In this document: one piece after another, positions 54,385-61,898 of the stretch
Position numbering within the stretch: position 1 is the stretch's first letter
How the letters are laid out: each line of letters starts with the position of its first letter
Source of the DNA: Bacteroidia bacterium
GTDB taxonomy: Bacteria; Bacteroidota; Bacteroidia; Flavobacteriales_D; Sanyastnellaceae
Length of the DNA: 64,000 nt
Direction: 5' to 3'
Assembly (NCBI GenBank): GCA_030427925.1
Contig: JAUICJ010000001.1
Coordinates: 171,388 to 235,387 of the forward strand
Notes under the pieces: model-generated
The model's database searches: none
The model's input: only the letters and a program-made list of their open reading frames with translations
What the model was told of the DNA's origin: nothing
Position numbers and translations under genes: made by a program

Positions 54385-55617
54385 TCAACGGACCTCCAGT
54401 TCGGCTTTCATTTCCGCTACTTTCGTTTGGAAGACCGCCAAATGGTCGTCTTCAATGGGCTCTGAAGGAGGAAACTCCTCGCGCAGGTGATCCACTTGTT
54501 TGCCGTTTTTCCAAAACCGGAAGCACACGTGCGGACCCGTGGCCAGGCCGGTGGAACCTACGTAACCGATGACCTGTCCTTGGCGCACCGACTCACCCAC
54601 CCGAACAGCACGCTTGGACATGTGGAGGTACTGGGTTTCGTACGTGCCGTTGTGGCGGATTTTCACGTAGTTCCCGTTGCCCGAAGTGTAGCCGGACTTG
54701 ATGACGGTGCCGTCTCCGACGGCGACAATTGGGGTGCCGTGAGGGGCCGCGTAATCCGTTCCCAGGTGGGCCTTCACGCGATTCAAAACCGGGTGAAATC
54801 GCTTCAAATTGTAACGGCTGCTGATGCGGCTGAATTCCACCGGTGCTTTGAGGAAGGCCTTTCGCAAGCTCGCCCCGCTGTCGTCGAAGTAATCGTCCCC
54901 GTTGCCTTGGTCGTAGCGGTATGCGGGAATCACCCGCCCGTAGTGGGAGAAGTGGCACGCAATGACGCGGGGACCGCCCACGCGTTGTCCCCCCACGTGT
55001 TCTTCCTCGTACAACACATCGAAGGTATCGCCTTCCTGCAACCGCGAGAAATCCACGGTCCAAGCGTACACGTTCGCCATCGCAAGTGCCAAGGTGAACG
55101 GCGCCCCCATCTTTTCCAAATCCGCCGAAAGCGAAGATTCAATCGTTCCTGAAATCCTGCGCACCACGGTGTCCACGGGGAAGCGCGCTTCTTCGGCAAA
55201 CAACGAGTCGCGCAGGTGGTAGCGCACGTAGCGTCGCCCATCCGGTTGGTACACGAACCACTCGGGACCGGGCAAGGTGTCGCCTTGCGCGCGCAAAAGC
55301 CAATAAGGCCGTTCGGGACGAATCTTGCGCACATCGTAAACCGCTTGCGTGGCGTCCACCAACTCTGCGATCGTGGTAAAGGAAACCCCCGCCGGATTGA
55401 GCAAGTGCGACAGGCTCTGACCCGAGGTGACCACCCCGGAATCCGCAACCACCTCGTCCCAATTCAATCCGAATCGAATCACAGGTTCTTTCTCCAGAAC
55501 TTCAGCTGGCACGGACACCGCCGCGCGCTCCGTGGGCTCGGGCGCACACCCCAGCCACCACACGCTTGCAATCAGTCCAATCCAAAGACTTCGCGTTTGA
55601 CCCAGCCTTTTCCCCAT
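54385..55617 (-). CDS. M23 (LytM-type) peptidase, lipoprotein signal
   Basis: A 410-residue envelope protein with a lipoprotein-type signal (GLIASVWWLGCAPEP). A helical and beta N-terminal half precedes an M23 domain: GTDYAAPHGTPIVAVGDGTV carries the first ligand region with the HxxxD partner, YLHMSKRAV the central His, and GPHVCFRFWKNGKQVDHLRE the last motif, where the usual HxH reads H-V-C. Such proteins cut peptidoglycan or, when degenerate, activate amidases. It begins inside the end of the tryptophan dioxygenase gene (46-nt overlap) in the operon with DUF3108. Confidence 0.88.
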   Translation of the reverse strand: MGKRLGQTRSLWIGLIASVWWLGCAPEPTERAAVSVPAEVLEKEPVIRFGLNWDEVVADSGVVTSGQSLSHLLNPAGVSFTTIAELVDATQAVYDVRKIRPERPYWLLRAQGDTLPGPEWFVYQPDGRRYVRYHLRDSLFAEEARFPVDTVVRRISGTIESSLSADLEKMGAPFTLALAMANVYAWTVDFSRLQEGDTFDVLYEEEHVGGQRVGGPRVIACHFSHYGRVIPAYRYDQGNGDDYFDDSGASLRKAFLKAPVEFSRISSRYNLKRFHPVLNRVKAHLGTDYAAPHGTPIVAVGDGTVIKSGYTSGNGNYVKIRHNGTYETQYLHMSKRAVRVGESVRQGQVIGYVGSTGLATGPHVCFRFWKNGKQVDHLREEFPPSEPIEDDHLAVFQTKVAEMKAELEVR

Positions 55618-56546
55618 TCGTTCAATTCCGTTTCGCTCCAAAGTTCGGGATAAAAAATGCGCTTCTGGAAACGCGGCGGCAGGTACTTTTGCCAATTCGT
55701 GCCGCCCGTCGCAGCAATGTCTTCCGGATTCTTCTGCAGGTAACGCACCGCGGATTTGTAGTGGGAAAGGGGCCAATTGATGTTCACATTAACATCCAAC
55801 CAACGCAGCTGTTCCCGCAATTCGTCTGTTTGCTCACTTGCGGGCAGCCGCTGCCACATCGTGCGCACATTGTTCCCGTAGCACGCATGGGCCAAATCCA
55901 ACAACTGCCGCCCATACTTCTTCTCGAACTGCTTCAACGTCAGCGTCTTGTTCCCCGTAGCCAACTCCACCGCCCCGGCCTTCCAGTAAATGTGGTTGAA
56001 CAACTCGATGAGGTCATCGGCCGAATGCCCCGCCGCGGCTTCTCGGTGATCCGCGTGCAGCAACCGGTCGAACGACGTGCTCCGAATTTCAATCATCCGG
56101 TACTGGGCGCTTTGGAACCCGCTCGCGGGCAACAGCGACATCCGGAATTTGAGGAACTGCTCCTGGTCCATCCCGTCGACCATCACTTCGAAGCTTTGCG
56201 TCAAGGCTTCGAAGTAGCGGTTGATGCGGCGAACGCGCTTGAGCAGGGCCGCGGCCGTGGTCGGCGGTTCGTCGGCGAGTTGCTGGAATTCGTGGAGGGA
56301 CAGCTTGAAGTACAGCTCCGTGATTTGGTGATACATGATGAAGATCTCCTCATCCGGAATGGGGGTCTTCGGATTCTGCAGGCTCAGCAGGGTATCGAGG
56401 TGGATGTAGTCCCAGTAGGTCAAATAATCGGCGTACAACAAGCCATCGAGGTACGCGGAAAGGTCCTGGCCCATCGCGGCGAACTTGTCCTCCAAGGCGC
56501 CGAGCTTGTCCAAGATCGACGCGTCAAAATTCCGTGGTTCAGACAT
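55572..56546 (-). CDS. Tryptophan 2,3-dioxygenase family protein
   Basis: A 324-residue heme dioxygenase that would open the tryptophan indole ring to N-formylkynurenine. LLYADYLTYWDYIHLDTLLS, FIMYHQITELYFKLSLHEFQ (with the heme-site His) and RMSLLPASGFQSAQYRMIEI are family motifs. FNHIYWKAGAVELATGNKTL follows. ATG 56546 is chosen because the earlier in-frame codon is TTG. It lies 29 nt after DUF3108 and overlaps the M23 gene by 46 nt. Together with the RidA-family gene it suggests tryptophan breakdown through the kynurenine route. Confidence 0.92.
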   Translation of the reverse strand: MSEPRNFDASILDKLGALEDKFAAMGQDLSAYLDGLLYADYLTYWDYIHLDTLLSLQNPKTPIPDEEIFIMYHQITELYFKLSLHEFQQLADEPPTTAAALLKRVRRINRYFEALTQSFEVMVDGMDQEQFLKFRMSLLPASGFQSAQYRMIEIRSTSFDRLLHADHREAAAGHSADDLIELFNHIYWKAGAVELATGNKTLTLKQFEKKYGRQLLDLAHACYGNNVRTMWQRLPASEQTDELREQLRWLDVNVNINWPLSHYKSAVRYLQKNPEDIAATGGTNWQKYLPPRFQKRIFYPELWSETELNEWGKGWVKREVFGLD

Positions 56547-56575
56547 GGGCGGCAAGTTCGGAAAACTATCCTCCC

Positions 56576-57415
56576 TCAGAACTGACGCGCGGGCGGATTT
56601 CGCACGCCGTACGCTTCGGTCAACTCAAGTTCCACGGAGCCGATGAGCACGCGGGTGTGCACGAGCACGGGAATGCGGTTCGCATCGGCGCTCACGTAGA
56701 CGGTCAAATCGTCCGGGTTTTCCCAAACCCGCCCCGCCATGATCACGGGATGGAAGGCATCGCACGTCCACGTTCCTTGTTCCACCTCGACCACTTCGCG
56801 CCCGCCATACCGGATCATGAGCGGGAACAGTTCGCCGTCTACGAGGCAGGGAACTTCCAGGGTATCCCCAAGTGCGATGCCATCGAGGTCCCAATTTCGC
56901 GCCGTAAAAAACGCACTGACCATGTCCTGCGTGCCCGGCGTCACCGCAAAGGCTTCGCGCCGTCCGCGTTTCCGATGCCATTCCGTTTCCACGCACGAAC
57001 GCTCCCAATCGAACCGGTAATCTTGGTGAATTTCGTAGCCCCCCTCGTGCACGTCGCGCACAAACCGAACCGGCGCCAACAACGCCGGGTCGTAATAACT
57101 GCGGTACACGTCCCGCACCTTGAAGAACCAGTCAAACCCCGGCCGCGTCGCCCCTTCCGCCCGGATTTCCCACGTCGGCCGCCCGCGCCACAGCCCCGAA
57201 TCGAACACGTTCACCTCCGCCGTCGCCGCCACGATGGGCCCGAAGCGGATGCGGTAAGCCAACCGTTCCCCCGGCGCAAAGGCCGAAACGCGCGACGCCC
57301 CGACCTCCAAGGGAAGGGCGGTCAAGGTGTCGGGGGAGACCAGTGGAGGACGGGTGGTTTGGCCCGAAACCCCTCCGATCACGAAGCTGAACAACAGGAA
57401 GTACAAGCGGCGCAT
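56576..57415 (-). CDS. DUF3108 exported protein
   Basis: A 279-residue protein with a signal peptide (MRRLYFLLFSFVIGGVSGQ). The mature part is beta-rich, with APGERLAYRIRFGPIVAATA, FFKVRDVYRSYYDPALLAPV and DDLTVYVSADANRIPVLVHT, all typical of DUF3108, an envelope family of unknown function in Bacteroidota and other Gram-negatives. It is conserved next to the M23 peptidase and tryptophan dioxygenase genes in the phylum. Spacing of 29-30 nt to its neighbours fits one operon. Confidence 0.85.
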   Translation of the reverse strand: MRRLYFLLFSFVIGGVSGQTTRPPLVSPDTLTALPLEVGASRVSAFAPGERLAYRIRFGPIVAATAEVNVFDSGLWRGRPTWEIRAEGATRPGFDWFFKVRDVYRSYYDPALLAPVRFVRDVHEGGYEIHQDYRFDWERSCVETEWHRKRGRREAFAVTPGTQDMVSAFFTARNWDLDGIALGDTLEVPCLVDGELFPLMIRYGGREVVEVEQGTWTCDAFHPVIMAGRVWENPDDLTVYVSADANRIPVLVHTRVLIGSVELELTEAYGVRNPPARQF

Positions 57416-57445
57416 GGCACTCGCCGTTCAAAGAATGTGCCGCAA

Positions 57446-57874
57446 TCAATCGATCACCGCGATGCACTTCAATTCGATGGCGATGGGCGTGGGCAGCCGG
57501 TTGATTTCCACCGTCGTTCGACACGGCTGGTTCTCCTTGAAATACTCCGCGTAGATGCGGTTGAACGTGTGGAAGTCCCGGTTCATGTCGACCAAAAACA
57601 CCGTCACATCGACCAGCTGGTCCCAACTGCTGCCGCTCGCTTCCAGCACCGCTTTCACGTTCGCAAACACGCTGTGCACCTGCGCCTCGAAATCGAACGC
57701 TTTGAAGTTCCCGTTGTGGTCGAGTTCCAAGCCCGGCACTCCGCTGTCGTGCGGTCCTGTTCCGGCGGTTCGAGGCCCGACTCCGCTCAGGAACAGCAAG
57801 TTGCCCACGCGCCGGGCGTGCGGGTAAAGCCCCACGGGTTTGGGGGCGTTGGAGGTGGAAATGCGATCGCTCAT
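57446..57874 (-). CDS. RidA-family protein, possibly 2-aminomuconate deaminase
   Basis: A 142-residue YjgF/RidA trimer-fold protein. PHARRVGNLLFLSGVGPRTA and VFANVKAVLEASGSSWDQLV are family cores, and PCRTTVEINRLPTPIAIELK holds the active-site Arg and the strand near the C-terminus. The length and PNAPKPVGLYPHAR-like start resemble 2-aminomuconate deaminase of the kynurenine meta-cleavage path rather than general RidA. Its linkage to tryptophan dioxygenase supports this, but general imine hydrolysis cannot be excluded. It appears first in the operon, divergent from pepP. Confidence 0.78.
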   Translation of the reverse strand: MSDRISTSNAPKPVGLYPHARRVGNLLFLSGVGPRTAGTGPHDSGVPGLELDHNGNFKAFDFEAQVHSVFANVKAVLEASGSSWDQLVDVTVFLVDMNRDFHTFNRIYAEYFKENQPCRTTVEINRLPTPIAIELKCIAVID

Positions 57875-57914
57875 GGCTGCAAGTTACGGCAGGTGCAATC
57901 GCCCCGCCCGTCCT

Positions 57915-57922
57915 TATCTTCG
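57915..57922 (+). promoter_or_regulatory. Promoter -7 box for pepP-thioredoxin pair
   Basis: TATCTTCG fits TAnnTTCG, 4 nt before the ATG at 57927, and supports that start. Confidence 0.5.
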
Positions 57923-57926
57923 GGCC

Positions 57927-59216
57927 ATGCGATACCAAAAACTCCCTGCAGATTTGTACGTGCGGAACCGGAAGGCGTTCATGGAGGCCATGAAGCCGGG
58001 CGGTTTGGCCTTGTTCTTTTCGAACGATACCTATCCGACGAGCGCGGACGGCACGTTGCCGTTCAAGCAATCGGCGGACATTTTTTGGCTGACGGGCGTG
58101 GACCAGGAGGAAACGGTGTTGCTGCTCTTCCCGGATGCGTCGAATCCGGCGGATCGTGAGATTTTGTTCACCATCGAGACGAACGATGAGATCGCGATTT
58201 GGGAAGGCGCAAAGCTGACGAAGGAGCAGGCCATGCAGGAGACGGGCATCGGCCAAATCCAGTGGACGGCCGCCTTCGAGCGCACCCTCCACCGCCTCCT
58301 CGCGGAAGCCTCCAGCCTGTACCTGAACGACAACCCGCACGCGCGGGCGAACAACCCCGTCGAGACCCGCACGGCCCGCGAAAACAAGGCCATCACGGAA
58401 AAGTACCCGAACTACCCCGTCGAGCGTTCCGCGCCGATCCTGTTCGGACTGCGCGCCGTAAAGTCGGCCGAGGAGATCGACCAAATGCAACGCGCCTGCG
58501 ACATCACGCGCGCCGGTTTCGAGCGCGTCCTGAAGTTCGTCAAGCCCGGCGTCACCGAGTTCGAAATCGAAGCGGAATTCCAACACGAGTTCCTGCGTCG
58601 CGGGTCGCGCGGGTTCGCCTACACGCCCATCATCGGCAGCGGATTCAACGCGTGCGTCCTGCACTACATCGAGAACGCGCAGGAATGCAAGGCGGGCGAC
58701 GTCATCCTGATGGACGTGGGGGCCGAGTACGGCAATTACGCGAGCGACATGACGCGGTGCGTCCCGGTTTCCGGCCGTTTCACCGACCGGCAGCGCGCGG
58801 TGTACAACGCGGTGTTGCACGTCATGCGGGAGGCGATGAAGCTGCTCCGACCCGGGGTCATGCTCGCGGATTACCACGCCCAAGTGGGGGAATTGATGAC
58901 CGAGCAGTTGCTGGGTTTGGGCCTCATCACGCAGGAAGAGGTGGCGAACCAAAACCCCGCCTGGCCAGCCTACAAGAAGTACTTCATGCACGGCACGTCC
59001 CACTTCATCGGCCTCGATGTGCACGACGTGGGCCACTGGCACCAGCCCATCCAAGCGGGCCACGTGTTCACCGTCGAACCGGGCATTTACATCCGCGAGG
59101 AGAACCTCGGCATCCGCCTCGAAAACGACATCCTCATCACCGAAGACGGCTTCATCGACCTCATGGCGCACATCCCGCTCGAGGCCGACGACATCGAGGC
59201 GATGATGAACGCATGA
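57927..59216 (+). CDS. pepP: Xaa-Pro aminopeptidase
   Basis: A 429-residue M24 metallopeptidase that removes N-terminal residues before proline. An N-terminal creatinase-like domain (about 1-170) precedes the pita-bread catalytic core. Metal ligands lie in LMDVGAEYGNYASDMTR, HGTSHFIGLDVHDVGHWH, VEPGIYIREEN and RLENDILITEDGF. The ATG at 57927 follows a TATCTTCG box and removes an unrelated in-frame extension. The stop overlaps the thioredoxin-lipoprotein start by ATGA. Confidence 0.95.
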   Translation: MRYQKLPADLYVRNRKAFMEAMKPGGLALFFSNDTYPTSADGTLPFKQSADIFWLTGVDQEETVLLLFPDASNPADREILFTIETNDEIAIWEGAKLTKEQAMQETGIGQIQWTAAFERTLHRLLAEASSLYLNDNPHARANNPVETRTARENKAITEKYPNYPVERSAPILFGLRAVKSAEEIDQMQRACDITRAGFERVLKFVKPGVTEFEIEAEFQHEFLRRGSRGFAYTPIIGSGFNACVLHYIENAQECKAGDVILMDVGAEYGNYASDMTRCVPVSGRFTDRQRAVYNAVLHVMREAMKLLRPGVMLADYHAQVGELMTEQLLGLGLITQEEVANQNPAWPAYKKYFMHGTSHFIGLDVHDVGHWHQPIQAGHVFTVEPGIYIREENLGIRLENDILITEDGFIDLMAHIPLEADDIEAMMNA

Positions 59217-60352
59217 GGACGGCACTTGCCCTCCTCGCCCTCGCGGTCCTCGCTGGCTGCAAGGCGGATCGCATCGAAGACGTCGCCGCGTTGCGAGCGG
59301 CCCTCGCGAAGGCGCACAACCTCCACGGCACCGCAGAGCTGACGGCGACCACGGAGGCCTCCGGCTCGGAGTTCAAGCGGTTCGGCACGCTCGATTGGCA
59401 CGCCGACTCGCTGTTCACCTTGATCGCCCGCGACGGGGACGGTTTCGTTTCCATCCACCACTTGGCGGGAACGGAGGTCACGGATATCAGCCGGGACAGC
59501 GTGTTGACCACCCGTGAGGTGGATCCGGCGGGTGAGGTGATTTCGAACTACTACACCGGCTTGCTGGTGCCGAAGATGCTGCAGGACACGTCGTGGTTCA
59601 CGTCGTTTGGGGCGGACTCGACGCTCACGGTTTTCCGGGATGATGCGATGATTCGGTTGGAAATCCATGCGGTGTACGACCCGGGCGCGGCGGATTTCCA
59701 TCCCGAGACGCGGTTGACGGATGCGTGGGAGTTCGATGCGGTGACCGGGTTGCCGCGGACGCATGCGTACTCGTGGTACCGCGGGGACATGGGCTATGGC
59801 ACCGACATCGAGGTGCGCTTCGACTGGACGCAGGAGCCGGCGGCGGCATGGGCTGAGCCGACGTGGGTTCGGCAGCCTGAGCCGGAGGAGGCAGATGCGA
59901 ACGAGGATTGGTACGAGGCGACGTTGGCCGCGTTGCCGGATGCGCAGGCGCCGCCGTTGGTGGGCCGTGCGTTGGACGGTTCCACGCCGTTGGCGTTGTC
60001 CGATTTTGCAGGCCAAATCCTGTACCTCGACTTCTGGTACATCGGCTGCGGCCCCTGCATGCAAGCCCTCCCGCACCTCGCCGACCTCCAAACCCGGTAC
60101 GCCGACCGCGGCTTCACGGTGCTCGGCGCGAACTCCCACCAAGACGCCCCGACCATCCAACGCTACCTCAAGCGCCGCGGCCTCGACGTGCCGCAACTCG
60201 TCCTCGACAGCCTCCCGTCCACCGACTGGCCCGTGCGCGCCTACCCGACGTGGTTCCTCATCGGCCGCGATGGCCACATCCTCGACCGCGGCATGGGCTT
60301 CGGCGAAGGCTCAGAGGCCGCACTCGACTCGATGGTCCAAGCGCACCTCTGA
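59213..60352 (+). CDS. Thioredoxin-like lipoprotein (TlpA/ResA type)
   Basis: A 379-residue predicted lipoprotein (LALAVLAGC lipobox). Residues about 20-230 form a beta-rich domain without clear homology. The C-terminal thioredoxin-fold domain (about 240-379) has FWYIGCGPCMQALPHL with the redox pair Cys279-Cys282, and PTWFLIGRDGHILDRGMG with the cis-Pro region. Such proteins reduce disulfides in the periplasm, for cytochrome maturation or oxidative defence. The N-terminal domain may sense or bind a partner. It overlaps pepP and is convergent with miaE. Confidence 0.85.
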   Translation: MRTALALLALAVLAGCKADRIEDVAALRAALAKAHNLHGTAELTATTEASGSEFKRFGTLDWHADSLFTLIARDGDGFVSIHHLAGTEVTDISRDSVLTTREVDPAGEVISNYYTGLLVPKMLQDTSWFTSFGADSTLTVFRDDAMIRLEIHAVYDPGAADFHPETRLTDAWEFDAVTGLPRTHAYSWYRGDMGYGTDIEVRFDWTQEPAAAWAEPTWVRQPEPEEADANEDWYEATLAALPDAQAPPLVGRALDGSTPLALSDFAGQILYLDFWYIGCGPCMQALPHLADLQTRYADRGFTVLGANSHQDAPTIQRYLKRRGLDVPQLVLDSLPSTDWPVRAYPTWFLIGRDGHILDRGMGFGEGSEAALDSMVQAHL

Positions 60353-60358
60353 TTGACT

Positions 60359-60970
60359 TCACCCGTGAATCGTCTCCTTCTTCCCATAACGCCCAATGAC
60401 CTCCGCTTCGTAATCGAGGAAGGCCTGCCACCGCGCTTCGACGTCGATGTCTTCCGTGGCGTATTTGCGGGCAAAGCCGAGAAAGGTCGTGTAGTGGCCG
60501 GCCTCGGAGATCATGAGGTCGCGGTAAAACGCGGCGAGTTCGGGATCGGAAACGCGCTCGGACAACACGCGAAACCGCTCGCACGACCGCGCTTCGATCA
60601 TCGCTGCGAACAGGAGGCGGTCGACGAGCTGGTGCGTGCGTGAATTTCCGCCCTTCATGAATTTCGCGAGTTCCCGAACGTAGTCGTCTTTGCGCTCCGG
60701 GCCGAGGGTCCAGCCGCGTTCTTTGATGCGGTCCACGACCTGGCCGAAGTGCTCGAGTTCTTCCTGGGCGATGGCCGTCATGGCCTCGACGAGTTCGGTT
60801 TTGTCCGGGTTGTGAACGATGATGGTGATCGCGTTGGAGGCAGCTTTTTGCTCGCACCACGCGTGATCGGTGAGCACTTCCGAGATGTTGGATTCCACGA
60901 GCTCCGCCCAACGGGGGTCCGTCGGCAGCCGCAGGCCGAGCATCGGGCTTTTCGGGGTTTCGTTCGCCAT
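60359..60970 (-). CDS. miaE: tRNA-(2-methylthio-N6-isopentenyladenosine) hydroxylase
   Basis: A 203-residue ferritin-fold di-iron enzyme that hydroxylates the ms2i6A37 modification of tRNA. AIAQEELEHFGQVVDRIKER gives one EExxH-type pair and SEAGHYTTFLGFARKY the second ExxH, both near helices with SNAITIIVHNPDKTELV. MLGLRLPTDPRW is the usual N-terminus. It lies 3 nt after the rRNA methyltransferase gene, forming a two-gene RNA-modification operon. Confidence 0.93.
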   Translation of the reverse strand: MANETPKSPMLGLRLPTDPRWAELVESNISEVLTDHAWCEQKAASNAITIIVHNPDKTELVEAMTAIAQEELEHFGQVVDRIKERGWTLGPERKDDYVRELAKFMKGGNSRTHQLVDRLLFAAMIEARSCERFRVLSERVSDPELAAFYRDLMISEAGHYTTFLGFARKYATEDIDVEARWQAFLDYEAEVIGRYGKKETIHG

Positions 60971-60973
60971 GGT

Positions 60974-61846
60974 TTACTGCGTGTTGAGGACGCGGACCAA
61001 ACTCCCCGTCGGAACCAACTCACCGCGCACCGTGCGCAAGCACAGTTCGCCGGATTCGATCGTCGCGTCCGGAAGCGTGGCGCGCCACAACTGCTCCAGC
61101 GCGGTCGGGGAGATGCCGCTGTACGTGTTCATGATGATGAAGCCGCCGGGTTCGACGAGGTCGGCGACGGTTTCGCAGAGGGGTCGGATTTGGTCTTCCA
61201 AACGCCATTTCGCCCCCTTCGTTCCCAAGCCCCACGTGGGCGGATCCAGCACGATGCCCCGGTAGCGGTTGCCCCGGCGCACCTCGCGTTCCGCGAACTT
61301 CAGGGCGTCCTCGACGACCCACCGGATGCCGTCCAATCCGGAGCGCTCCATGTTCTCCCGCGTCCAGTCGACGACCTGGCGGATGGAGTCCACGTGCGTC
61401 ACCTCGGCGCCCGCCGCTCGTGCGGCCAACGAAGCCCCGCCCGTGTAAGCGAACAGGTTCAAGAACGTGTCGTCGGGCCCAATGTGCTCCGCAATGTATT
61501 CCCAGTTGACCGCTTGCTCGGGGAACAGCCCAACGTGCTTGAAACCAGTCAGTTCCAATTTGAATTGAAGGTGCAATCGGGGCGAGCGGTATTCGAGGCC
61601 CCAGCTGGCCGGAAGTTGGCGCCCGTTTTGGTGCCAAAAGCCCTTCGTCTTCGCCGTCGGTTCGAACCGCGCATCCGCTTCATTCCAAGCTGAAACATCG
61701 GCAGAAGGCGGCCAAATCACCGCCGGGTCTGGCCGGTCGAGGACGTAATCGCCCCAGCGTTCAAGCCGCGCACCGTCGCCGGCGTCCAACAATTCATAGC
61801 CCGTCCAGTGCTCGGGCCACCAGCGGTGGGAGGGGGTTTGGGACAT
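60974..61846 (-). CDS. Class I SAM-dependent RNA methyltransferase (RlmI/RlmK-like, COG1092)
   Basis: A 290-residue protein with a short N-terminal beta region and a Rossmann methyltransferase core. LNLFAYTGGASLAARAAGAE is the SAM loop, HVDSIRQVVDWTRENMERSG the second motif, and GIVLDPPTWGLGTKGAKWRL the DPP catalytic motif. FKHVGLFPEQAVNWEYI is conserved in the family. It lacks the N-terminal PUA domain of E. coli RlmI, as is usual for this subgroup. A GAACTTTG element lies at 61855-61862. Target base unknown; 23S rRNA is likely by family. Confidence 0.88.
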   Translation of the reverse strand: MSQTPSHRWWPEHWTGYELLDAGDGARLERWGDYVLDRPDPAVIWPPSADVSAWNEADARFEPTAKTKGFWHQNGRQLPASWGLEYRSPRLHLQFKLELTGFKHVGLFPEQAVNWEYIAEHIGPDDTFLNLFAYTGGASLAARAAGAEVTHVDSIRQVVDWTRENMERSGLDGIRWVVEDALKFAEREVRRGNRYRGIVLDPPTWGLGTKGAKWRLEDQIRPLCETVADLVEPGGFIIMNTYSGISPTALEQLWRATLPDATIESGELCLRTVRGELVPTGSLVRVLNTQ

Positions 61847-61898
61847 GTTAACGGCAAAGTTCGGGAAGTCCAAGCGAATCAGCGCATCTTTGTTCCCA

